From Ignavibacteria bacterium (GTDB taxonomy: Bacteria; Bacteroidota; Ignavibacteria; Tepidaquicellales; Tepidaquicellaceae), in contig JADJTX010000022.1 of the NCBI GenBank assembly GCA_016710985.1, forward strand, positions 1 through 64,000: a stretch of DNA of 64,000 bases. Reading direction: 5' to 3'. The notes under the pieces were generated by a model. The model saw only the letters and a program-made list of their open reading frames with translations. It was not told where the DNA came from and searched no databases. Position 1 is the first letter of the stretch, and each line of letters starts with the position of its first letter. The translations under genes and the position numbers were made by a program. Positions 34,084 to 43,437 of the stretch are shown one piece after another.

Positions 34084-35637
34084 TTACCTGGATTCTGTTA
34101 ATTTATTCTCTGTACTTTTATCAAGACCCAGTTTCGATTTTGATGCCTGAAAATTGTTTACAATTTTATTTACACTTGTTTCAGTCTTAGAGAGAAAAGT
34201 ATTTGGGTGCACTCCTATCCAGACAATGAAAATCAGTATTGGTACAAAAGATATTATTTCCTTTTTAGAAAGGTCAGTTAAGTTTTTGTTTTCATCTTTG
34301 TCAATCGGTCCGAGCATTACTCTTTGGAACATCCATAGTAAATAAACTGCAGCAAGAATTACTGCAGATGTAGAAATGATTGCATACAAATTCGTTCCGA
34401 GGTTCGGAGAGTAAAAGGACCCAAGGAGAATTAAGAATTCTCCGACAAATCCGTTAAGTCCCGGCAAACCGATAGATGAAAATATTACGATCATAAATAT
34501 CACTGAGAATACCGGCATCACTTTCATTATTCCTCCGAAGTCTGCAATCTTTTTTGTATGCCTTCTTTCGTAAAGAACTCCGACTATCATAAAGAGTGCT
34601 CCGGTAGATAGTCCGTGGTTTATCATTTGAATCACGCTACCCTGCAATGCAACATCAGTGACTGCAAATATTCCAAGAACGACAAACCCAAGATGGCTTA
34701 CTGAAGAATATGCCACTAATTTTTTAATGTCTTTCTGGACGATTGAAAGCAAAGCTCCGTAAACAATTCCGATCACTGCTAATGTCGCAATGTAAGGTGT
34801 AAGCTTGACGAATGCAGCCGGAAAAAGAGGAAGAGAAAATCTTATTAATCCGTATGTACCCATCTTCAGAAGAACGGCAGCAAGTATTACGCTGCCTGCT
34901 GTCGGAGCCTGCACGTGAGCGTCCGGGAGCCATGTATGGAAAGGAAATAAAGGTACTTTGATTAAAAAACTGAGCGTGAAAAGTATGAATAAATATATTT
35001 GTTTATCTGCCGGTATCTGGAAAGCAAACTGTGTTAATATTGTAAGATCTGTCGTGAATTCTCCTGTAAAAGGAAGACATAAAAAGCTAAGCCAGATAAT
35101 TCCCACCAGCATCAGCAAACTTCCGAACATCGTGTATATGAAGAACTTAACAGTTGCATAGATCCTGTCCTCGCTGCCCCATATTCCTATTATGAAATAC
35201 ATCGGTAAAAGAATAAACTCCCAGAAAATATAAAACAATACAAGATCCAGTGAAGCAAATACGCCGATCAGACTCACATCCAATAACAATAGTAAAAAGT
35301 AGAATTGTTTAATATTGGTTTTAATTCCTGTCCATGAAGCAAGTATTGAAAGAGGGAACATGAAAGTTGACATCAGGATCAATAGCATTGATATTCCGTC
35401 TATTCCAAGGAAGTAAAACGTATTGGTTATTTCGATCCATTTAACCTTCTCGACAAACTGATAATCAGGATTTGCAGGATCATAAGCGAAGAATAAATAA
35501 ACAGCTATTGCTAAAGGTATAAAAGAAATAATTAATGCATAACTTTTTATTAATGTTTCTTTTTCTTTCCTGAAAAAAATTATTGGAATAGAGAGAATTA
35601 AAGGCAGAAAAATCAGAAGCGATAAGATATTATTCAA
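34084..35637 (-). CDS. nuoM: NADH-quinone oxidoreductase subunit M
   Basis: A 517-residue inner-membrane protein, one of the three antiporter-like proton-pumping subunits of complex I. About 14 membrane helices are seen. The key residues are present: the TM5 glutamate in FYIFWEFILLPMYFIIG, the TM7 lysine near LSFLIKVPLFPFHTWLPDAHVQAPTAGSVILA, and the lysine of IVQKDIKKLVAYSSVSHLG. The length is normal. No other nuo gene adjoins it: the upstream neighbour is an acetyltransferase and the downstream one is on the other strand. In most genomes nuoM lies in the nuo operon, so this is either a second, separate copy or a dispersed operon. Confidence 0.95.
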   Translation of the reverse strand: MNNILSLLIFLPLILSIPIIFFRKEKETLIKSYALIISFIPLAIAVYLFFAYDPANPDYQFVEKVKWIEITNTFYFLGIDGISMLLILMSTFMFPLSILASWTGIKTNIKQFYFLLLLLDVSLIGVFASLDLVLFYIFWEFILLPMYFIIGIWGSEDRIYATVKFFIYTMFGSLLMLVGIIWLSFLCLPFTGEFTTDLTILTQFAFQIPADKQIYLFILFTLSFLIKVPLFPFHTWLPDAHVQAPTAGSVILAAVLLKMGTYGLIRFSLPLFPAAFVKLTPYIATLAVIGIVYGALLSIVQKDIKKLVAYSSVSHLGFVVLGIFAVTDVALQGSVIQMINHGLSTGALFMIVGVLYERRHTKKIADFGGIMKVMPVFSVIFMIVIFSSIGLPGLNGFVGEFLILLGSFYSPNLGTNLYAIISTSAVILAAVYLLWMFQRVMLGPIDKDENKNLTDLSKKEIISFVPILIFIVWIGVHPNTFLSKTETSVNKIVNNFQASKSKLGLDKSTENKLTESR

Positions 35638-35874
35638 GACTTATAATTATTTTAAAATAGATGTATTGAATTAGTTAACCTGTTTTGAATTTATTGCAAT
35701 ATAGTTATTGAATATTTTATAATTAAGTCTAAATATTAAAATGACTTTAACAAACTTTACACATCTGTACAAAACACTTAATTTGAAAATCCTTTTACCA
35801 CTAAGGCACAAAGGTACAAAGAAAGACTTTTTGAAATGCACAGCTATTTACAACTTTGCCAATGGAATCTTATC

Positions 35875-36450
35875 TCAGGAAAGTCTGTGCTGTTTATTCC
35901 CCGTGTAAATCGCGAACAATATATATCTCCTTCCCGTACAGCTTGTGCCATCATCATCATAGAACTGTCTCGAAACTATTTTCTGTAATCTCTGAGCTTT
36001 CCTGAAGCCGATCTTGCGAAGATTATTCTCTGCTTTCGTGTTTTCCCTGTGAACGTATCCGACTATATATCTGAACTTCTTTATGCTTAAAATATAATCT
36101 ATCAGAATTTTTGAAGATTCATATCCAAGCTTCAAGCCTCTGTAATTTTTTTCAATCGCAGTGGATATTTCACATGCGTCATCATAGTGTTTACGCCATT
36201 TGAAACAAACATATCCTATGTAATGACCCTTCCACTTAACTGCATACCATACATCCACCGGGCTTTCTGTTTTCATCCTTATCCATTTCCGTATCCTGGG
36301 TTTTGTTCTGTAATTTAAATAATCGGGATTAATATACTCCTCTGTTTCCTTCTCATTGAATATATGATGGATCATCTCTGCTAATTTCTCATCACCTTTC
36401 TTGAACTGAACAAGTGAACAGTTTTCTCCTTTGATAATTTTCCTGAACAA
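35875..36450 (-). CDS. GNAT-family acetyltransferase (RimJ/RimL type)
   Basis: A 191-residue N-acetyltransferase. The GNAT core can be followed: a substrate-side half with WYAVKWKGHYIGYVCFKWR, the AcCoA-binding strand-helix EISTAIEKNYRGLKLGYESSKILIDYIL (motif A, with R-G-L-K-L-G in place of the usual R-x-x-G-x-G/A), then FRYIVGYVHRENTKAENNLRKIGF, the typical RimJ/RimL end in which Asn and the aromatic after GF shape the site. Substrate unknown. It has basic residues at both ends. The heptamer repeat at 36476 lies just before its start. It is a single gene. Confidence 0.8.
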   Translation of the reverse strand: MFRKIIKGENCSLVQFKKGDEKLAEMIHHIFNEKETEEYINPDYLNYRTKPRIRKWIRMKTESPVDVWYAVKWKGHYIGYVCFKWRKHYDDACEISTAIEKNYRGLKLGYESSKILIDYILSIKKFRYIVGYVHRENTKAENNLRKIGFRKAQRLQKIVSRQFYDDDGTSCTGRRYILFAIYTGNKQHRLS

Positions 36451-36475
36451 ATTCTTAATTGATTTTAATTGTTTT

Positions 36476-36552
36476 CATACTCAATACTCAATACTCAATA
36501 CTCAATACTCAATACCCAATACCCAATACCCAATACCCAATACCCAATACCT
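36476..36552. repeat. heptanucleotide tandem repeat (ACTCAAT then ACCCAAT)
   Basis: About five units of ACTCAAT, then five or six of ACCCAAT, between the start of the acetyltransferase gene and the stop of the aldehyde dehydrogenase gene. The single-base switch from one type to the other suggests block expansion. Confidence 0.85.
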
Positions 36553-36554
36553 AT

Positions 36555-38045
36555 TCAATCTTTAGGCACCACTGTCCCGTACCAGAACTTTTTCGTTCTG
36601 TCTTTTATCTCGTCGATATGGATATGCTTAGCTTCGGTATATTCTTTCAGACCGTCGAGACCAAATTCTCTTCCGATACCGCTTTGTTTATATCCGCCAA
36701 AAGGAGCTCTGTCACTCAGCAGATGATATTCGTTTATCCATACTGTTCCGGTTCTCAACCTGTTTGCTACTTTTAAAGCTCTCTCATCATTGCCTGACCA
36801 GACAGCTCCGCCCAATCCATATATAGAATCGTTAGCAATTTTTACTGCATCATCATCGTCCTTAAATTTTATCAATGTAACTACAGGACCGAATATTTCC
36901 TCCTGTGAGATCCTCATATTGTTACCGGCGTTTATAAATACAGTCGGTTCAATATAGTATCCTTTGTCACCAGCTTTATTTCCACCGGTTAATATTTCAG
37001 CGCCTTCTTCCTTACCGATTTTTATATAGTTCATTACTGAATCAAACTGCTTTTTGTTAATGACAGGACCGACGTCTGTTTTCTTATCCATAGGATCACC
37101 GATAGTCATTTTCCGAATTTTGTTTTTCAGCTTATCAACAAACTCATCGTAGATTTTCTCACTGACCAATAATCTTGTTCCGCCTTCACAGCATTGTCCC
37201 TGATGATAGAACCCGGCATAGATCGCACCGTCAACACTCATGTCAATGTCGGCATCATCCAGAACTATATTTGCAGATTTACCTCCGCATTCTAATGTTA
37301 ATTTTTTTAAATTGTCAGCTGCATTCTTCATAATTATTTTCCCTACTTCAGTAGAACCTGTGAATCCGACTTTATCCACTTTTAGATTTTTTACAAGCTC
37401 AGTTCCAATTACACTTCCTGCACCTGTAATAATATTTACAACGCCTTTAGGCATGTCAGTTTCATTAATCAGCCGTGCAAGTTCGCAGGCTGTGACTGAT
37501 GTCTCCATTGCAGGTTTTAATATGACAGTATTTCCGGCAGCAAGCGCAGGACCTAATTTCCATATCGCCATCTTCAGTGGAAAATTCCAGGGTGTGATCA
37601 ATGCACAGACTCCTATTGGTTCTCTTCTGATAATATTTTTGCTTACACCCGCTTTGGATAATCCTTCTACATCTTCATTAAGATCTGCAGCTGCCATCTT
37701 TGAATAATAGTTAAGACTCTTTGCAGAAAGAAAGACATCTTCACCTGCTTTTTTAATTGTCGAACCAGAGTCCATTACTTCAAGCTCCGTCAGTCTTTTG
37801 GCATTTTCGTTAATTTTATCAACAACCTGTTTTAATATCCTGCTTCTTTCTTCACGCGGAAGATCGCTCCACACGCCGCTGTCGAAAGCATTTCTCGCTG
37901 CATCTGCTGCATCCCTTGCATCTTCAACTGTAGCTTTTGAAACCTCAGCTATGACTTCTTCCGTAGCCGGATTAACTGCGCTGAAGGTTTGCTTGTCACC
38001 TGATTCTCTGAACTCTCCGTTTATATACAATAAATATTTTTCCAT
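36555..38045 (-). CDS. aldehyde dehydrogenase family protein
   Basis: A 496-residue NAD(P)-dependent aldehyde dehydrogenase. The catalytic glutamate is in LTLECGGKSANIVLDD and the nucleophilic cysteine in FYHQGQCCEGGTRLLV (two adjacent Cys, the second is probably the nucleophile). The cofactor site is FTGSTEVGKIIM. The N-terminus (LYINGEFRESGDKQTFSAVNPATEE) and C-terminus (PFGGYKQSGIGREFGLDGLKEYTEAKHI) fit betaine-aldehyde/general ALDH-type enzymes. The exact substrate is not given by the sequence. It stands alone with repeats on both sides and is not frameshifted, unlike the other ALDH gene at 46954. Confidence 0.95.
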   Translation of the reverse strand: MEKYLLYINGEFRESGDKQTFSAVNPATEEVIAEVSKATVEDARDAADAARNAFDSGVWSDLPREERSRILKQVVDKINENAKRLTELEVMDSGSTIKKAGEDVFLSAKSLNYYSKMAAADLNEDVEGLSKAGVSKNIIRREPIGVCALITPWNFPLKMAIWKLGPALAAGNTVILKPAMETSVTACELARLINETDMPKGVVNIITGAGSVIGTELVKNLKVDKVGFTGSTEVGKIIMKNAADNLKKLTLECGGKSANIVLDDADIDMSVDGAIYAGFYHQGQCCEGGTRLLVSEKIYDEFVDKLKNKIRKMTIGDPMDKKTDVGPVINKKQFDSVMNYIKIGKEEGAEILTGGNKAGDKGYYIEPTVFINAGNNMRISQEEIFGPVVTLIKFKDDDDAVKIANDSIYGLGGAVWSGNDERALKVANRLRTGTVWINEYHLLSDRAPFGGYKQSGIGREFGLDGLKEYTEAKHIHIDEIKDRTKKFWYGTVVPKD

Positions 38046-38217
38046 TTATGAATTTTATATGAATTTAATTAATAAAAATTTTTCTACTGATGAATGTGTT
38101 TAGGCGGGTGTAAACAAAAAACTATTAAACTTAAAATCACTTCTGAATCAATTGTAAATGACTTATGAATCACTTTTATAACTATGCAGCCTGAAAGCTT
38201 TTATCTGTGCAAAAGTA

Positions 38218-38275
38218 TCCAACAAACTTAACAAACTCAACTTACTCAACGAACTCAACGAACTCAATGAACTAC
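38218..38275. repeat. 9-bp tandem repeat, inverse of the 21098 family
   Basis: Units GAACTCAAC/GAACTCAAT (inverse of GTTGAGTTC/ATTGAGTTC) end at the HNH gene stop codon, preceded by AACTTAACAAAC-type diverged units. Both the unit and its diverged flank match 21098-21262 read on the other strand. Confidence 0.75.
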
Positions 38276-38754
38276 ATATAAAGATACGGCTTCCACTCAT
38301 CATCAATTCTTCCCGCAAAATTCTTTATAAAAGTAATATGAGAAGGACGCTTGGGTAAATTCATTAAATGCATCTTAGCTTCTTCAGGAGTTCTGTTTCC
38401 TTTTTTGTTATTACATTTAATGCAGGCTGTCGTCAGATTTTCCCAGCTGTCTTCTCCTCCGCGGGATTTCGGCATTACGTGGTCAACTGTTAAGTTGGTT
38501 GTATTCCCGCAATACTGACATCTGTGGCTGTCTCTTCTTAAAATATTTTTTCTTGAAAGTATTATTTTCTTGAAAGGAACTCTGACGAAGAAGACTAAAC
38601 GGACAATGCTGGGATATTCGAAGCTTCTGTGGACGCTGATGACTTTTTTCTCAGCAATGCAATAGATCGCTTCAGCTTTCCCTAAATAGATCAATATCAC
38701 TGCTCTTCTTACATTACAGATAGTAAGCGGCTCATAGTTCTGATTTAATACCAA
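38272..38754 (-). CDS. HNH endonuclease family protein
   Basis: A 160-residue protein of the bacterial HNH group that begins VLNQNYEPLTICNVRRA. The HNH domain is complete: two zinc-knuckle CxxC pairs (RCQYCG and ACIKCN), and the catalytic block LTVDHVMPKSRGGEDSWENL with the catalytic His and Asn. Members are thought to be nucleases or DNA-binding proteins, but most are uncharacterised. I keep the start at TTG 38754; the family often has a few more residues (LNGKVLVLNQN), which are encoded just upstream in frame but without a clear start codon. The 9-bp repeat meets its stop codon. Confidence 0.85.
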   Translation of the reverse strand: MVLNQNYEPLTICNVRRAVILIYLGKAEAIYCIAEKKVISVHRSFEYPSIVRLVFFVRVPFKKIILSRKNILRRDSHRCQYCGNTTNLTVDHVMPKSRGGEDSWENLTTACIKCNNKKGNRTPEEAKMHLMNLPKRPSHITFIKNFAGRIDDEWKPYLYM

Positions 38755-38984
38755 AACCTTACCGTTAAGATAATTTATCTGATTGCTATACCTATTTTTA
38801 TTATCATACTCGTGGAAGACAACCTCCTTGTATTTTGGGCTCGTTCAAATTAAAGATATTAAAAGGAATAATCAATTTATTTTGAGAAAACTTATTAGTG
38901 TCTGTATTAAAGCATCTTAGTCCCGGGAAATAAAATTTTGATAATGTTTTAAATTTAATTAACTTTGTAAAATTAAATTTTCTT

Positions 38985-39389
38985 TTGGATACCGGTACTT
39001 TAATTGCCATTGTCAGCATAGCTGTTCCTTTCGTCGTGATTGTAGTTATAATTTATTCCATGAGACGAGGATTTAAGAAACAGTCGAAGTATGCCGATGA
39101 GCTGAACAGTAAAATCTCTCTTGCGCGTCCAGCTACTGCAATGGTTTTGTCTGCTTCACAGGGAATAATAAGCGGGGATATTAACAGGATCATTCATTTG
39201 AAACTCCAGGTCAGTGACGGCTTCGGACCTCCTTATATTACAAATGCAACATGGTTCGTAAATACTCTACACTTTGATAAGATAAGAGTAGGTAATGCAA
39301 TAATGGTGAAAGTTGATGCAAAGAATAAAAACATTATTTATCCTGCAGAGTCGTGGGGACGATACACGGAAGGGTATGAGAATTATTAA
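38985..39389 (+). CDS. hypothetical single-span membrane protein
   Basis: A 134-residue protein starting at TTG 38985. Residues 5-25 (TLIAIVSIAVPFVVIVVIIYS) form one N-terminal membrane helix, followed by a positively charged RRGFKKQSKY, so the rest faces the cytoplasm. The soluble part (SARPATAMVLSASQGIISGD onward, IHLKLQVSDGFGPPYITNATWFV) looks like a small beta-barrel that could bind a partner. I recognise no family, though similar TM-plus-OB-like proteins are common. It is divergent from the HNH gene, so the 230-bp gap probably holds promoters for both. Confidence 0.5.
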   Translation: MDTGTLIAIVSIAVPFVVIVVIIYSMRRGFKKQSKYADELNSKISLARPATAMVLSASQGIISGDINRIIHLKLQVSDGFGPPYITNATWFVNTLHFDKIRVGNAIMVKVDAKNKNIIYPAESWGRYTEGYENY

Positions 39390-39667
39390 TCAATGTTAAA
39401 TGTATCTGTCGGAATTCAATTACTGTCCAAACAATTTTTTATTTATTTGTAAGGAAAAATTTAACTCTGCATTGTCATAAAACAGAAAGAATTCTTGCAA
39501 ACACCTGCCTGACAGCTCTGCACTGCTGTCCAAATAAATTTATTTAATATTTTGTTTGAAAATTAGTGATAATATTTTTTTAATTCGGGAACATTCGTGA
39601 AATTCGTAGCAAGGTTTTTTTAATTTGGGGGATGTTCTGAGTTTCTCTTCTTAAGTAAAAAATAGAA

Positions 39668-39698
39668 TTGTAATTGTAGTATAATTTGAATAAATTTG
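39668..39698 (+). promoter_or_regulatory. promoter of rpsR (Bacteroidota type)
   Basis: TTG at 39668-39670, 20 bases of spacer, and TAAATTTG at 39691-39698 fit the Bacteroidota sigma consensus TTG-N19/21-TAnnTTTG exactly. The start of rpsR is 35 bases further on. The rest of the gap 39390-39667 has only AT-rich sequence and a short CACGAATT-like repeat. Confidence 0.65.
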
Positions 39699-39732
39699 TG
39701 CCAGAAAAATTTTAAAAAAGTATTTAGTATTA

Positions 39733-40026
39733 ATGAAAAAAACAGCTAAAAGTATAAAAGAATCAAACTACAAACTTACACAGCAAATCACTGCAAAAAA
39801 AAATCAGGCTAAGAAAAGAGATCCATTTAAAGAAAGAGGCGTAAAGGATTACATAGACATATTCGATGCAAGACTTTTAACGAGATTTCTAAATGAACAG
39901 GGGAAATTGCTTCCTGCCAGAATTACAGGAGCAACTGCAAAGATGCAAAGAAAACTTACCACTGCTATAAAAAGAGCCAGACATCTTGCAATAATTCCAT
40001 TTGTAAGCGAAGGTACAAGATATTAA
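39733..40026 (+). CDS. rpsR: ribosomal protein S18
   Basis: A 97-residue ribosomal protein of the 30S platform, which binds 16S rRNA next to S6. The conserved core is complete: YIDIFDARLLTRFLNEQGKLLPARITGATAKMQRKLTTAIKRARHLAIIPF. The N-terminal extension of about 35 basic residues is longer than in E. coli but usual for this phylum. It stands apart from rpsF, ssb and rplI, with its own promoter (39668) and terminator (40052). There is no zinc-binding Cys set. Confidence 0.97.
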   Translation: MKKTAKSIKESNYKLTQQITAKKNQAKKRDPFKERGVKDYIDIFDARLLTRFLNEQGKLLPARITGATAKMQRKLTTAIKRARHLAIIPFVSEGTRY

Positions 40027-40049
40027 TAAACGGTAGTTAATTTTTTTAA

Positions 40050-40092
40050 AGAAAGCTCTTATGTTTCAAATTAACATAAGAGCTTTTACTTT
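40050..40092 (+). terminator. terminator after rpsR
   Basis: AAAGCTCTTATGTT (40052-40065) pairs with AACATAAGAGCTTTT (40073-40087), followed by a T-rich end. The perfect 14-bp stem ends the rpsR transcript. Confidence 0.9.
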
Positions 40093-40169
40093 TGTGAGAA
40101 TCAATTATCAGAATTTAACAACTTTAGAAAAATACTTTAAACTTTAAACTTTTAATATAGAAGGTGATG

Positions 40170-41157
40170 ATGAAATTGAAAAGCTTATTTTTATTATATC
40201 TGACTTTTATAACAGGGATTGCTTTATCTAATCAGACAGACAGTTCACTGATCATAGGTAACTTTAAGATAAGTAAAGTAACAGACGGTGATACATTCAG
40301 ATTTGAAAACCTTGACAAATCGACCAGGTTACTTGGAATAGATACTGAAGAAACATTTAAGACTGACGATGCTGAGCAAAAAACAAATGAAATAGCCGCA
40401 AACTGGGAAGCATTTTACTTGTCAGAAAAAGGTGACAGCAAAATGCCTGTAAAAGCGGATTCACCGCTGGGGTTTGAAGCGTGGAAGTGGGCTGAGGAAT
40501 TCTTTAAGAATGTTGATTATGTAAGGCTGGAAAAAGAAGATGATGAACGGAGCATTGATATTTTCGGGAGATATCTTGTGTATATGATCGCAGTCATGAA
40601 AGACGGTACAGAGATCAATTATAATATTGAATGCGTCAAACAAGGGTACACTCCTTATTTTAATAAGTACGGAAACAGTAAGAGATTTCATAATGAATTT
40701 GTTGATGCTCAGAATTATGCAAAACAAAACAGTCTCGGAATATGGGACCCAAACAAAAAAACATTATCCCGATTATGATGAAAGACTGATCTGGTGGGAT
40801 AAGAGAGCAAAGCAACTGGAAGATTTTGAAGCGAAATATTCAGGAAATGAATATTATTTTAATTTAGGGAATGATAAGGATTTTGCAAGACTGGGCAATT
40901 ACGTTGGACAGGAAATTACAGTTTTCGGAAGCATCGGTGACATACTTACGAAAAAATTTCCTTATCTGATGAGAATCCCTCATACAAAGGACGAAACATT
41001 TGAAATTGTTATTCATGAAGAAAATGCCGGATTGTTAACTGAACTGGATATGGATACAAAGAAGGAGTATTATGTTTATATAAAAGGAAAATTAGAGATC
41101 TATAAGGATAAATTTCAGATAGTATTGAGTGATAAAGAAAGTCTTTGGATAGAGTAA
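40170..41157 (+). pseudogene. secreted thermonuclease-like protein, frameshifted
   Basis: An exported nuclease-type protein of about 328 residues. It starts at ATG 40170 (GTG 40164 and ATG 40167 are alternatives), with a signal peptide (LKSLFLLYLTFITGIALS). A staphylococcal nuclease domain follows: ISKVTDGDTFRF and STRLLGIDTEET hold the calcium/catalytic Asp and Arg, and DIFGRYLVYMIAV the second Arg. The frame breaks at a run of seven A at 40755-40761; the next frame continues HYPDYDERLIWWDKRAKQLEDF and a C-terminal OB-fold-like domain (ARLGNYVGQEITVFGSIGDI) to the stop at 41157. The run of A suggests a one-base sequencing error. If real, the second domain is lost. Confidence 0.8.
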
Positions 41158-41239
41158 GCACTTCAATTACGAATTACAAATTACGAATTACAAATTTATG
41201 CACTGATCACATTTAAATCTGCCCCCGACATCTGACGTT

Positions 41240-42985
41240 TCACGTTTCACGTTTCACCACTATTAAAGTAATATCATCATACTGTGCTGTATCTTTTGAA
41301 AATTTGACAATAGAATTTTTTATATCTTCTAAAATTTCTTCGGAGGATTTATTTTTATTTTCACTCAGAATGTCTGTCAGCCTGTTCTCGCCGAATTCAT
41401 CACCGGTTTTATTCATTGCTTCAGTAACACCGTCTGTGTAAAAAACAATTATATCGTTTTTATCAAGATCAACTTTTCCAACCTCATATGTTACTCCGAC
41501 ATCAAGAATACCTATCATGAAACCTCCTTCGGTAAGTTGACTCAATTTGTCATTCTTCAAAAGGAACGGTGGGTTATGACCTGCATTAATGTATTCAAAA
41601 GAGTTTTCTTCCGAGTCAAGTATCCCCCAGAAAAAAGTTATGAATTTTTCAGAAGAAGTATTCTCATAAATTAGTTCATTTATCTTCTCTGTTACTTTTG
41701 ACAGGTCAAATGAAATTTCTTCATACAATTTCAAATAAGAATGTACAGCCGATTGAATGTTTGCCATTAGTAAAGAAGCCGGAGTTCCTTTCCCGGAAAC
41801 ATCCGCAATCACAATAGCTGTCTTTGTCGGAGTAAGCTTAATAATGTCATAATAGTCACCACCGACCTGTAAGGCCGGAAGATTCACACCTGCAAGATCA
41901 TAGTTTGTGATTTTGGGGATTTCCGTCGGAAGGAGAGCAAGCTGAATTTCCCGGGCTATCTTCAGTTCATTTTCAATTTTCTGCTTTTCAAGATATTCCT
42001 TGAATAATTCTGAATTCTGCATTGATATCAATGACAGATTTACAATTGATTCAAGAAACTCTATATCGGCATCTGAGTAGCATGTGTTATTTAATTTTTT
42101 CCCGATACAGATTATACTGTTAATTTCATTTTTAATAATTGTCGGAATGACAAGTTCAAAACCTTTTTCTGATAAATATTTTGTAAAAGGGATCGAAGGA
42201 TTGTTCTTTATTGTAAGTGTCTTTTTAAACTCCTCCGGAATTTTTCCTTTCGGGAATAATTCCCTCAAATTTAATCCCGATAAACTAAGGTTTTTAGTCT
42301 CTTTAAAAAAATAGAAATCACCGTCATTGCCGCGTGATATTATTACAAAATCTTTTATGCCAAAATTTCCAAGCAAAGAATAGCTCAAAAGTTTAACTAT
42401 ATTCTCTTTGCTTGTAAAATTGGAATTAAATTCTTTTCCCAGTTCAAAGAGTGAATTAAGCTGACGGATCTTATTATTAAGATTATTATTAAGGTTGTTA
42501 AGCTGATTAAATTTTATTGTATTTTCTATGGCGGATGAGGAAATATTGAGCATGGTTTCAATGAAAATAATTTCATTCTTCGCAAGCTCTGTATTGTTAA
42601 GTTTCTTCCCGAAACACAGAAGTCCGAGATATTTATTCTGAAAATATATTTTAAAAAAATAATTAAGTCCTGAATTTTCAATGAACCCGGTTTTGTTCTC
42701 TATTTCATCATATTTGAATACTGGCAATCTGGGGAATTCCGTTTCGATTAGAGTATTTATTAATTTCGAATCAATTCCCTTTGCTGCCTCGATGCAATAA
42801 ATGTTTTCACGTTCCGCATCTGATCGGAGCAGAATAATCCCCTTTGATATCAGCATTTTTCCCATTATGCTGAGCAGGATATTGTTCAGTATATATTTCA
42901 GATCAAGTTTACTCGTGATGAGCTGAGAGAATTCAATAAGAGAATTTAGCTCGAGCTGTTTCTGGGCGGGATTATGATTATCCAT
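41240..42985 (-). CDS. RsbU/SpoIIE-type PP2C serine phosphatase with GAF-like sensor domains
   Basis: A 581-residue cytoplasmic phosphatase. Two GAF-like sensor domains (about 10-150 and 185-330) precede the PP2C-SpoIIE catalytic domain. That domain begins LPTEIPKITNYDLAGVNLPALQVGGDYYDI and keeps the metal-binding Asp residues (GGDYYD, VIADVSGKGTPASLLMA, FYTDGVTEAMN, QYDDITLIVV). In partner switching, such enzymes dephosphorylate the STAS antagonist so that it binds the anti-sigma kinase. The antagonist and the kinase genes lie directly upstream on the same strand with short gaps, so the three make one module. The signal sensed is unknown. Confidence 0.93.
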   Translation of the reverse strand: MDNHNPAQKQLELNSLIEFSQLITSKLDLKYILNNILLSIMGKMLISKGIILLRSDAERENIYCIEAAKGIDSKLINTLIETEFPRLPVFKYDEIENKTGFIENSGLNYFFKIYFQNKYLGLLCFGKKLNNTELAKNEIIFIETMLNISSSAIENTIKFNQLNNLNNNLNNKIRQLNSLFELGKEFNSNFTSKENIVKLLSYSLLGNFGIKDFVIISRGNDGDFYFFKETKNLSLSGLNLRELFPKGKIPEEFKKTLTIKNNPSIPFTKYLSEKGFELVIPTIIKNEINSIICIGKKLNNTCYSDADIEFLESIVNLSLISMQNSELFKEYLEKQKIENELKIAREIQLALLPTEIPKITNYDLAGVNLPALQVGGDYYDIIKLTPTKTAIVIADVSGKGTPASLLMANIQSAVHSYLKLYEEISFDLSKVTEKINELIYENTSSEKFITFFWGILDSEENSFEYINAGHNPPFLLKNDKLSQLTEGGFMIGILDVGVTYEVGKVDLDKNDIIVFYTDGVTEAMNKTGDEFGENRLTDILSENKNKSSEEILEDIKNSIVKFSKDTAQYDDITLIVVKRET

Positions 42986-43003
42986 TTATCATTAGGAAAG
43001 ATT

Positions 43004-43426
43004 CTAACTGTGCAATGATTTTATTAAAGTTAAATAATTGTCTTCGGAATTATTATGAACATATTCTATCTTGTTCATGAATTTTTTCATTATCGGTACT
43101 CCAAGTCCCCCGACTTTGAATTTATTAAAATAATCTTTCATATCAGGATTATGAATGTCATTAGGATCAAACCCTTTTCCTTTATATTTCATTATGATTT
43201 TAAACTGGCCTGTTTCCTGTTGTATCTCAACTTCAATTATTTCTTTCTCATTATATTTATGAGCGTGTTTTATGATATTGGTGCATGCTTCGTCCACTGA
43301 TAAAATTATCTGATTGATCGTGCTTTCATCAAAACCAAAATCAGAAGCTTTGACTTCAATGAATTTTCTCAATAGAGATAAATTCTTTGTCGAGCTGGCA
43401 AATAATATTTTGTTAGAGCTGCTCAT
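43004..43426 (-). CDS. anti-sigma factor / RsbW-like serine kinase
   Basis: A 140-residue GHKL-type ATPase of the RsbW/SpoIIAB group. The ATP-binding N box reads LSVDEACTNIIKHAH, and the G boxes are DPNDIHNPDMKDYF and GGLGVPIMKKFMNKIEY. It would bind a sigma factor or another partner and phosphorylate the STAS protein. It is flanked by the STAS gene upstream (gap 11 bp) and the PP2C gene downstream (gap 18 bp). No sigma factor gene is in the window, so the controlled factor is unknown. Confidence 0.9.
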   Translation of the reverse strand: MSSSNKILFASSTKNLSLLRKFIEVKASDFGFDESTINQIILSVDEACTNIIKHAHKYNEKEIIEVEIQQETGQFKIIMKYKGKGFDPNDIHNPDMKDYFNKFKVGGLGVPIMKKFMNKIEYVHNNSEDNYLTLIKSLHS

Positions 43427-43437
43427 ACGATTCTCAA

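Noticed and set aside
38804..39019. Minus-strand frame of 71 codons between the HNH gene and the next gene
   Set aside because: It overlaps the start of a better-supported divergent gene, and its composition is not like a gene.
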